A DNA stretch of 7,744 bases from Proteobacteria bacterium UBA4575 (GTDB lineage Bacteria; Pseudomonadota; Gammaproteobacteria; UBA4575). The DNA lies in the NCBI GenBank assembly GCA_002386945.1, contig DGKH01000082.1, positions 1-7,744 on the forward strand, written 5' to 3'. Within the stretch, counting starts at the first letter, position 1, and every line of letters starts with the position of its first letter. Shown piece after piece: positions 1 to 5,644 of this stretch. A model generated the notes under the pieces. It made no database searches, was not told the DNA's origin, and saw nothing but the letters and a program-made list of their open reading frames with translations. The position numbers and the translations under genes are program-made.

Positions 1-35
1 TACAGGCTTTCTTTAGAGCTAAGCGTGGCTGATGT

Positions 36-53
36 AGCAACTTATTAGTTGCT
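36..53. other. Short perfect hairpin downstream of mltF
   Basis: Seven-base arms AGCAACT and AGTTGCT flank a four-base loop, 14 bases past the mltF stop codon. Neither strand has a T-run after the stem, so it is not a classic intrinsic terminator. It may protect the 3' end of the mltF transcript or be a weak terminator. Nothing else is recognisable in bases 1-66. Confidence 0.25.
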
Positions 54-66
54 TATGGTTTGAAAA

Positions 67-1455
67 CTAGTCTTGTGGTGGCTCTGTTTTAAACTTCCAG
101 TTCAAAAGGTCGTAGTAATTTCGAATGTTACGTACATACAATGCTGCTTCACGGCCTCGTGCATAACCATAGCGTGTCTTTTTATACCATTTCTTTTTTT
201 CTAATAAAGGTAATGAATCTCTTATATCGGCCCAACGGTCTGGGTTGCCACCTTTACGCTCAGTAATTATGCGGGCATCTTCTAGGTGACCATAGCCTAT
301 GTTGTAGGCTGCTAATGCTAACCAGCTGCGATCAGGTTCTGCAATTCGATCAGGTAATTTTCCTTTCATACGTACAAAATAGCGGGCTCCACCCTCAGTG
401 CTTTGTACGGGGTCACGCCGATTCTTGATGCCTAATTGTTTTGCTGTGTTTTGAGTCAGCATCATTAGGCCACGCACACCGGTAGGAGAGACTGCCTTTG
501 GATTCCAATGGGACTCTTGGTAGCTGATGGCCGCAATTAAGCGCCAGTCTAGTTTATGCTTTTCAGCGGCTTGTTTAAAGATTGGGATTAGTTTAGATAG
601 GCGATTTTTAGTGTGATGAAAGAAAGTTACTGAGCCAGCATAATCTAGTCCATCGGCATGGTCGAAATGCTTTTCATGGAGCTCCTCTAAAAAACCATTG
701 TCTTTGCTTTTCTCTAAAAATTCATTGGCCTTATTGATAAGGGAATCATCTTTACCTTTAGGGAACACCCAAGCTAAAGATTCTGCGGTGCTGATGGTGA
801 AGCCTTTGCGTAACTGTGGAAAGAAGCGTTTATTTAAGTTGAAGTCGATAGAGTCGCAAATTAGATAATCAATTTCGCCATAATTTAGTTTGTTAAATAA
901 TTGCTCTATATCCAGGGTTGAATGTGAGCGCCAGTTCAAGAACGGGTAGCGCTCCTTGAGCTGAATCAGTTGGTCATGATGACTGCTGTTATCTAATACA
1001 TCGATAGTTGAATCACGCAGGTCTTCAATGGCAGTTGGTTTTGATTCTCCAGCGCGGTATAGCAGTAGCTGTGAAATCTCATTATATGGAATACTGAAGT
1101 TGACCAGATTTTTGCGTTCAGTAGTAATGGTTGTACCTGCTGCAGCAAGGTCGACGCGGCCACTTTCTAATCCTGGGAGTATGCTGTCAAAATGTTCGAG
1201 TGTGGTGAAGCTTGCACTGACACCTAATTCGTTGGCAAATGCCTTCGCTAGGTCATATTCAAACCCTGTTGGTTCTTCGTCACGATAGTAATAGGTTGTT
1301 GCTGAATTGCGCGTGACGATGTTGAGCTCACCTCGTTTCTCAATTTGAGTTAAAGCATTGTCTGTAAAGTGGTTGTCTTTGATATATAAGCTGAGCAGCA
1401 GGATGCTTATGAGTAAAAGGGCGTATTGAAGCGGCGTGTTGAATTTCAGGCGCAT
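67..1455 (-). CDS. mltF: Membrane-bound lytic murein transglycosylase F (MltF)
   Basis: The 462-residue product cleaves the MurNAc-GlcNAc bond of peptidoglycan non-hydrolytically, forming 1,6-anhydromuropeptides in the periplasm. Residues 9-24 form a hydrophobic N-terminal segment (signal peptide or anchor) with no lipobox cysteine. Residues about 42-262 resemble a family 3 extracellular solute-binding domain (RGELNIVTRN, GFEYDLAKAFANELGV, VDLAAAGTTIT). Residues about 285-400 are the SLT goose-lysozyme-like domain, with YQESHWNP carrying the catalytic E314, then SPTGVRGLMMLT and LAAYNIGYGHLEDAR. A tyrosine-rich end follows (YVRNIRNYYDLL, 440-451). From memory E. coli MltF is about 518 residues, so this form lacks most of the tail after the SLT domain. 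The start was chosen because the signal segment follows at once, although no good Shine-Dalgarno is visible. It lies 221 bases downstream of lexA on the same strand and probably has its own promoter. Confidence 0.93.
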   Translation of the reverse strand: MRLKFNTPLQYALLLISILLLSLYIKDNHFTDNALTQIEKRGELNIVTRNSATTYYYRDEEPTGFEYDLAKAFANELGVSASFTTLEHFDSILPGLESGRVDLAAAGTTITTERKNLVNFSIPYNEISQLLLYRAGESKPTAIEDLRDSTIDVLDNSSHHDQLIQLKERYPFLNWRSHSTLDIEQLFNKLNYGEIDYLICDSIDFNLNKRFFPQLRKGFTISTAESLAWVFPKGKDDSLINKANEFLEKSKDNGFLEELHEKHFDHADGLDYAGSVTFFHHTKNRLSKLIPIFKQAAEKHKLDWRLIAAISYQESHWNPKAVSPTGVRGLMMLTQNTAKQLGIKNRRDPVQSTEGGARYFVRMKGKLPDRIAEPDRSWLALAAYNIGYGHLEDARIITERKGGNPDRWADIRDSLPLLEKKKWYKKTRYGYARGREAALYVRNIRNYYDLLNWKFKTEPPQD

Positions 1456-1508
1456 GACAGCTGTTTAAGCACTTTGATGAGATTATTCTGGAGCTTCATT
1501 ATGGGCTT

Positions 1509-1538
1509 ATTAAAGCCTTTACCACAGCCTTAATGCAA
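1509..1538 (-). promoter_or_regulatory. Candidate sigma70 promoter for mltF
   Basis: Read on the minus strand, a -35 element TTGCAT (1533-1538) is followed after 18 bases by a -10 element TTTAAT (1509-1514, five of six consensus bases). Transcription would start near 1502 and give a leader of about 47 bases. The -35 match is only three of six, so this is a reasonable but unproven assignment. I found no SOS box in the 221-base lexA-mltF gap and no convincing terminator after lexA, so read-through from lexA is also possible. Confidence 0.35.
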
Positions 1539-1676
1539 GCCGAAAGAATATGTTATCGAGGCTGCTTCTAGTTAATAGCAATCTTAAGTTTAGCCCCAGT
1601 GTAAGAGGGCTTGTGTGGTGGTTGTTTTAAATGCGGCAGCATCCACATTGTCCAGACCGATGAATAAAGCGTCTTA

Positions 1677-2291
1677 TTACGTAAGTTCATTGCGAATCAC
1701 ACCAATACCCACACCTTCAATCACTAACTCGGCATCAGATAAGGTGTAATCGGTCTTTGAGGAATCATCGCCCTCAGTGTGTAAATGAATCATATCGAGT
1801 GTCTGTTTGAAACGGAGTACAGCGACTTTTTGGTCAAGCCGTGTGACTACGATCTGTCCGTTTTGTGCGACCGAGGTTTTATGCACCACAAGTAGGTCGC
1901 TATCTAAAATGCCGGACTTGCACATACTCATGCCGTGAATCCGTAATAAATAATCAGGGCATGGTGTAAATAAAGAGTGCCCGATCTGCTGATAGCCTTC
2001 GATGTGTTCAGTCGCTAGGATGGGGGCGCCAGCAGCGATCTGTCCGATGATTGGTAGGCTGACGATAGTGTCTTCTGTTTGTAGGCATAATCGAATGCCT
2101 CTAGATGCACCGGCAGTGAGTTTGATGGCCCCTTTGCGTTCTAAGGCACGTAAATGATCACGTATGGCATTGGCTGAACGAATCTTTAGTGCCTGAGTAA
2201 GTTCGGCAATGGTTGGTGGGAAGCCAGAGTCATCAAGGTATTTTTGGATATGATCTAAAACTTGTTGTTGTCGTATGGTGAGCTTATCCAT
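1677..2291 (-). CDS. lexA: LexA-type SOS repressor lacking the catalytic lysine
   Basis: The 204-residue product is a LexA/S24 family repressor that would bind SOS boxes as a dimer. Residues 1-65 form the winged-helix DNA-binding domain (KLTIRQQQVLDHI, GFPPTIAEL). In the recognition helix S39, N41 and A42 match E. coli, but E44 is R and E45 is D. The C-terminal domain has the cleavable A87-G88 bond (IAAGAP) and the nucleophile S122 in HGMSMCKSG. Position 37 residues after the serine, where E. coli LexA has K156 (VTVKR), is L159 (VAVLR, codon CTC at 1815-1817), with NGQIVVTRLD aligning without gaps in between. The protein should therefore be defective in self-cleavage. The in-frame ATG at 2366 and GTG at 2324 are rejected as starts: homology begins at MDKLT, and the promoter and SOS box lie inside that extension. 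The Shine-Dalgarno is weak (TAGG about 11 bases upstream). No sulA or dinF neighbour is present. Confidence 0.93.
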   Translation of the reverse strand: MDKLTIRQQQVLDHIQKYLDDSGFPPTIAELTQALKIRSANAIRDHLRALERKGAIKLTAGASRGIRLCLQTEDTIVSLPIIGQIAAGAPILATEHIEGYQQIGHSLFTPCPDYLLRIHGMSMCKSGILDSDLLVVHKTSVAQNGQIVVTRLDQKVAVLRFKQTLDMIHLHTEGDDSSKTDYTLSDAELVIEGVGIGVIRNELT

Positions 2292-2321
2292 GTTGTCGAG
2301 GCCTATAGCTGCTTTTATAAA

Positions 2322-2341
2322 CACTGTATTTAAAAACAGTA
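2322..2341. promoter_or_regulatory. LexA operator (SOS box) upstream of lexA
   Basis: The core CTGT-N8-ACAG lies at 2324-2339 with an AT-only spacer. The 20-base site matches the E. coli consensus at 16 positions. It sits 31 bases before the lexA ATG and overlaps the -10 hexamer on the minus strand, the usual geometry for LexA autorepression. I saw only this one CTGT-N8-ACAG site in the window. Confidence 0.9.
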
Positions 2342-2366
2342 TAGAGAGATCGTATGGCTGGAGCAA
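2338..2366 (-). promoter_or_regulatory. lexA promoter (sigma70)
   Basis: On the minus strand the -35 element TTGCTC (2361-2366) and the -10 element TATACT (2338-2343, five of six) are separated by exactly 17 bases. The -10 shares six bases with the 20-base SOS site, so LexA bound there would block RNA polymerase. The predicted start is near 2331, giving a leader of about 40 bases and placing the upstream in-frame ATG at 2366 outside the transcript. Confidence 0.6.
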
Positions 2367-2577
2367 GTTTGCCCCGTGTTGTGTGACTGTTGTTTGGAGG
2401 GGTTATACCTATAGCGATAAATTACCTCTAGCTATGAGGTTTAACTTAATTAGGCATGTGAGAAGTAGGGCGTGACAATGGGCTATTATCATGGGCCCAC
2501 AGCCAAGGAGCCATCGACCAAAAGTAGTGCTTGGAATTTATGCCTAAGTAAGGTTAAGGCTAAGAGATTATTTGGCT

Positions 2578-2606
2578 TTGGTTTTATTGCATTTGTTTTT
2601 TATAAT
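2578..2606 (+). promoter_or_regulatory. Candidate distal promoter with perfect TATAAT
   Basis: A -35 element TTGGTT (2578-2583) is followed after 17 bases by a perfect -10 TATAAT (2601-2606). A transcript from here would start near 2613 and have a leader of about 375 bases before the ligase gene, or could be a separate small RNA. Perfect -10 hexamers arise readily in AT-rich DNA, so confidence is limited. Confidence 0.33.
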
Positions 2607-2776
2607 GCTTTATATATAGTGTTTAAAGTGTAAATCCTGTCTTCTAATGGGTGCGGTAATTATGTTAAAAAAAGCTTCTTAGAAAAGGAATTTAGTATAT
2701 CTTTTTATTCAAAAAACTATTGGTATTCCGTGTCACGTTGGTGTACTTTATGCATATTGCCTACGGGCGATGTTTG

Positions 2777-2799
2777 AAGAGTGGACAAAAAACCCTCTT
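2777..2799. other. Imperfect stem-loop upstream of proximal promoter
   Basis: AAGAG (2777-2781) pairs with CTCTT (2795-2799), and after a bulged T, GG (2783-2784) pairs with CC (2793-2794) around an eight-base A-rich loop. No T-run follows, so termination is unlikely. It lies directly before the CTGACA -35 element and could be a binding site or RNA structure. Confidence 0.22.
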
Positions 2800-2801
2800 G
2801 G

Positions 2802-2830
2802 CTGACACATAAAAAAATTATAATAATAGT
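2802..2830 (+). promoter_or_regulatory. Candidate proximal promoter of the ligase-liv operon
   Basis: CTGACA (2802-2807, five of six) and AATAGT (2825-2830, four of six) are 17 bases apart. An overlapping perfect TATAAT lies at 2819-2824 but has poor -35 spacing (TTGGCT at 15 bases). Transcription would begin near 2837, about 150 bases before the ligase ATG. The GACAC/GTGTC inverted repeat (2804-2808, 2829-2833) overlaps both hexamers and could be an operator for an unidentified regulator. Confidence 0.4.
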
Positions 2831-2955
2831 GTCTCTTAAACAGCCGAAATTTCACGTTAAAAATATATTACTGTTAATCGTGCTAGGCACTTTCTTGCAT
2901 CTATCAAGGCTATGTAATTGCATGTCTTGTCCGCGGTGTATTTAAGGCCAAGCGC

Positions 2956-2968
2956 TCTAATAATTAGA
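2956..2968. promoter_or_regulatory. Perfect 13-base palindrome before the ligase gene, possible operator
   Basis: TCTAATAATTAGA is a six-base inverted repeat around one central base, ending 19 bases before the ATG at 2988. It would lie in the 5' leader or overlap a start-proximal promoter. A site of this quality in AT-rich DNA can occur by chance, and no cognate regulator gene is in the window. Confidence 0.28.
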
Positions 2969-2987
2969 ATTTTATAAGTAACGAAAT

Positions 2988-4823
2988 ATGGAAACATTTC
3001 CCAGTTTACTACAGCAGCATATAACTCAACGCGCGAGTCATACTGCCCTTCGTATGAAGCGATACGGCATTTGGAATGCGTATTCCTGGCAAGAGGTTTC
3101 AGCAGAAGTTGCTACGCTTGCTAACGGTTTTGCCGCAAAAGGCTTGCAAGCAGGTGACCGAGTAGCTGTCATCGGCAATAACGTGCCGCAACTATTTTTC
3201 GCAATAATGGCGACACAGAGTTTAGGGGCGGTTCCAGTACCTCTACATGCTGACTCTAATAGCGAAGAACTTCGCGGCATGCTTGTGAATTGCGAAGCCA
3301 AATTTGTTGTGCTGCAAGATCAACAACAAGCTGACTCAGTAATACCTCTGCTAGGTGAGTTACCGATGTTAACCCAAGTGGTTTACGTAGATACCCGCGG
3401 CATCGAGAATTATAAGGTAGATCAGCTGATTAGCTTTGCTGAGATGCAGAAGGGCGGTGAGGCTTTCGCAAGTCAGAATCCTAACCACCTGCAGCAAGCG
3501 GTAGCACAGGTTACTCCAGATACAGACGCCTTTATCGTCTATACCTCTGGAACCTCAGGTACACCTAGAGGTGCAGTCCTTTCTCATTCTAATTTCCTCA
3601 CGATTGGCCAAGCTTTTGCTGAGCAAGAGAAGTTGGGTGAAGAAGAAGAAGTATTCGCTTATTTACCACTGTCTTACTCAAGTGCTTTATTTTACGTCTA
3701 TACACTATGGATGATTAAAGGCTATACCATTAACTGTCCAGAAAGTAACGAGACGACGATGTCTGATATGCGTGAAGTTGGGCCTACCTTTTTATATGGT
3801 CCGCCACACTTCTTTAAGGCTATCTACAGTCAAATTAATTCGCGTGCAGCGAGCTCAAAATCGAAGATGATTGATAAGCATCTCGATGGCATGATGAATA
3901 AGGGACGCACTTGGTTGGGTTCTAAATTGGTATTTGAGCCGATTAAGGATTTATATGGTTTGAGTCGCATTAAAAGCGCCTATGTTGGTGGTGATATTGT
4001 TAGTAATGAAGTATTCCATTTCTTCCGTGCGCTAGGTATTAACCTCAAGACAACATACGGCTCTGCAGAAAGTGCAGGCTGCATTAGCGTCCAGGAAATA
4101 ACCGAAGATGCTTTGACCGGTGAAGAGAATGTTGTAGGTACACCATTACGTGGTGTTGAGATTAAGATTTTAGACAATCAAGAAATCTCATTTAAAGGTC
4201 CAAACACATTTAAAGGCTACTACGGTGATGTCGCACAAAGTGGTCAGGCGAAGGATGCCGAAGGCTGGGTTAAAACTGGCGATATCGGTGAGTTTGCAAA
4301 CAACACCCTGAAAGTACTAGAGCGAGTGGATTGCAAATCAAGCTTTAGCACAGGTGCTGATTTCATCCCTAAACAAATTGAAAACGCGTTGAAGGCATCA
4401 CCATATATCAAGGATGTGGTAGTGGTAGGTGAGCAACGTGACCATTCGGTCGCTCTTATCGTTATTGATGGCGATACAGTTGGTGCTTGGGCAGATATGC
4501 GTCAGATCCAGTTTACTGGGTTACGTGAGCTTGCAACCAAGACCGAAGTGGTAGAACTTATTTCAGAACGTGTACGTGATCTTAATACTAAGATTACTCA
4601 GGTCGGTGGCAGTAACTGTCCACCAATCAAGCGTTACACTGTGTTGAATCGTGAATTCAGCGTAGCTGCAGGTGAAATGACTCGTTCACGTAAGATTCGT
4701 CGCCAAGTGATTGGCACAAATAACTCGAAGATTATTGAAGCGTTATTTGCTGGCGAGCCAACCTTTGATGTAACAGACTCCGCTGGTGAGCTTGTTGCGA
4801 AATTAAGATTAGAGACTGCATAA
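2988..4823 (+). CDS. AMP-binding long-chain acyl-CoA ligase-like protein of a LIV transporter operon
   Basis: The 611-residue product belongs to the ANL adenylating superfamily, closest to long-chain acyl-CoA synthetases (COG1022 type). These convert a carboxylic acid, ATP and CoA to acyl-CoA, AMP and PPi in the cytoplasm. It opens with a family-typical TFPSLL...YGIW stretch (residues 4-29). Visible core motifs are YTSGTSGTPRG (185-195, P-loop), YGSAE (357-361), KTGD (429-432), hinge R446 in LERVDCKS, FIPKQIE (459-465) and MTRSRKIRR (564-572) with the catalytic lysine K569. Departures from consensus are PKG to PRG, YGxTE to YGSAE, and the usual DRxKD to ERVDC. No signal peptide is present. 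It is first in the operon, with only 10 bases between its stop and the LivG start. No strong Shine-Dalgarno precedes the ATG, but homology supports this start. The substrate is unknown; fatty, aromatic or other organic acids all fit. Confidence 0.88.
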   Translation: METFPSLLQQHITQRASHTALRMKRYGIWNAYSWQEVSAEVATLANGFAAKGLQAGDRVAVIGNNVPQLFFAIMATQSLGAVPVPLHADSNSEELRGMLVNCEAKFVVLQDQQQADSVIPLLGELPMLTQVVYVDTRGIENYKVDQLISFAEMQKGGEAFASQNPNHLQQAVAQVTPDTDAFIVYTSGTSGTPRGAVLSHSNFLTIGQAFAEQEKLGEEEEVFAYLPLSYSSALFYVYTLWMIKGYTINCPESNETTMSDMREVGPTFLYGPPHFFKAIYSQINSRAASSKSKMIDKHLDGMMNKGRTWLGSKLVFEPIKDLYGLSRIKSAYVGGDIVSNEVFHFFRALGINLKTTYGSAESAGCISVQEITEDALTGEENVVGTPLRGVEIKILDNQEISFKGPNTFKGYYGDVAQSGQAKDAEGWVKTGDIGEFANNTLKVLERVDCKSSFSTGADFIPKQIENALKASPYIKDVVVVGEQRDHSVALIVIDGDTVGAWADMRQIQFTGLRELATKTEVVELISERVRDLNTKITQVGGSNCPPIKRYTVLNREFSVAAGEMTRSRKIRRQVIGTNNSKIIEALFAGEPTFDVTDSAGELVAKLRLETA

Positions 4824-4833
4824 GAACTAAACT

Positions 4834-5619
4834 ATGAATAGTCCAGATAATAAAAAATCAATCCTAGTCCTAAAAGACATTAGCTTGTCCTTTAAGGGTG
4901 TAAAAGCGATTACTGATATCAGCTTCAATGTTTATGAAGGTGAAATCTGTTCAGTAATTGGTCCAAATGGCGCGGGCAAAAGCTCAATGCTTAACGTGAT
5001 TAATGGTGTTTATATTCCTCAGGAAGGCACAATTACTTTCGACGGCAAAGAGTTTACAAAGATGAAACCTCACAGTGCTGCTGTGATGGGCATCGGCCGC
5101 ACCTTCCAAAACATCGCTTTATTCTCCGGCATGTCTGTTTTAGATAACATCATGTCAGGTCGTAATTTAATGATGAAGGCAAACTTCTGGGAGCATGCAC
5201 TAAACATCGGGCGTGCTGAGAAAGAAGAACTGGAACATCGTCAAGCAGTTGAAGAAATTATTGAATTTCTGGGGTTACAGTCTATTCGAAAGACTCCAGT
5301 TGCTTCTCTAGCCTATGGTTTGCAAAAACGTGTTGAACTGGGTCGTGCACTTGCAGCGAAGCCTAAAATGCTTCTGCTTGATGAGCCTATGGCTGGTATG
5401 ACAATGGAAGAAAAATTGGATATGTCTTGTTTCATTCAAGAGATCAACCGTAACTATGGAACCACTATCGTGTTAATTGAGCATGATATGGGTGTTGTTA
5501 TGGATATCTCCGATCACGTGGTCGTACTCGACTATGGTAAGAAGATCGGTGATGGTGCTCCTGACGAAGTCATGAATAACCAAGATGTAATCGACGCCTA
5601 CTTGGGCGTTAGTCACTAA
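4834..5619 (+). CDS. livG: LIV-family ABC transporter ATP-binding protein (LivG type)
   Basis: The 261-residue cytoplasmic ATPase is one of the two nucleotide-binding subunits expected in a HAAT (LIV) importer; the other, LivF, would lie beyond the window. Visible are Walker A GPNGAGKS (43-50), the Q-loop Q92 in GRTFQN, the family's variant signature LAYGLQKR (159-166) in place of LSGGQ, Walker B MLLLDEP (179-185), the D-loop region AGM, and the H-loop H217 in IEHDMG. The insertion around 110-135 and the DVIDAYLG ending (251-258) are typical of LivG rather than LivF. All catalytic residues are intact and the length is normal. The start codon lies 10 bases after the ligase stop without a clear Shine-Dalgarno, so translational coupling is likely. 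Confidence 0.93.
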   Translation: MNSPDNKKSILVLKDISLSFKGVKAITDISFNVYEGEICSVIGPNGAGKSSMLNVINGVYIPQEGTITFDGKEFTKMKPHSAAVMGIGRTFQNIALFSGMSVLDNIMSGRNLMMKANFWEHALNIGRAEKEELEHRQAVEEIIEFLGLQSIRKTPVASLAYGLQKRVELGRALAAKPKMLLLDEPMAGMTMEEKLDMSCFIQEINRNYGTTIVLIEHDMGVVMDISDHVVVLDYGKKIGDGAPDEVMNNQDVIDAYLGVSH

Positions 5620-5631
5620 TAATTAAGTAGA

Positions 5632-5637
5632 AAGGAA
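5632..5637 (+). promoter_or_regulatory. Ribosome binding site that fixes the GTG start of livH
   Basis: AAGGAA is placed seven bases before GTG 5645. There is no ATG before codon 20 of the reading frame, so this site supports the GTG start and the complete first transmembrane segment. Confidence 0.7.
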
Positions 5638-5644
5638 ATATTAC

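Larger units (their letters stand above)
2367..2987. other. Long AT-rich intergenic region between lexA and the transport operon
   Basis: No frame here shows a credible protein with a ribosome binding site, and no tRNA-like cloverleaf was seen. Bases about 2570-2870 are particularly AT-rich. The region contains candidate plus-strand promoters at 2578-2606 and 2802-2830, an imperfect stem at 2777-2799, a perfect 9-base palindrome CGTGTCACG at 2729-2737, a GACAC/GTGTC inverted repeat (2804-2808 and 2829-2833), GAAATTTC at 2846-2853 and a 13-base palindrome at 2956-2968. It is long for a simple divergent promoter region and could hold complex regulation, a small RNA or a decayed gene. Confidence 0.55.

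Noticed and set aside
1028..1288. 86-codon plus-strand open frame
   Set aside because: It lies fully antisense to the well-supported mltF and has no recognisable domain.
1592..1645. Possible terminator stems between lexA and mltF (AGCCC/GGGCT; ATGC/GCAT)
   Set aside because: Stems are four to five bases and are not followed by a T-run on the minus strand.
1803..1822. Second SOS-like site CTGT...ACAG inside lexA
   Set aside because: The spacer is 12 bases instead of 8, and it lies within coding sequence.
2292..2366. In-frame extension of lexA to ATG 2366 (25 extra residues)
   Set aside because: It includes the SOS box and the -10 and -35 elements, shows no LexA homology, and homology begins exactly at MDKLT (2291).
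2275..2475. 66-codon plus-strand open frame over the lexA promoter
   Set aside because: It covers the lexA start, promoter and SOS box in antisense, resembles no known protein, and its composition looks random.
2540..2567. Degenerate six-base repeat (AAGGTT, AAGGCT, AAGAGA)
   Set aside because: Only three imperfect copies; too short and degenerate to support a repeat or an iteron array.
2886..2899. Sigma54-like promoter GGCAC...TTGCA upstream of the ligase
   Set aside because: The GG and GC dinucleotides are separated by nine bases, one fewer than the strict sigma54 spacing of ten.
3038..3301. Minus-strand open frame in the ligase gene
   Set aside because: Antisense shadow of a strongly conserved coding region, without homology features; the same applies to 3980-4177.
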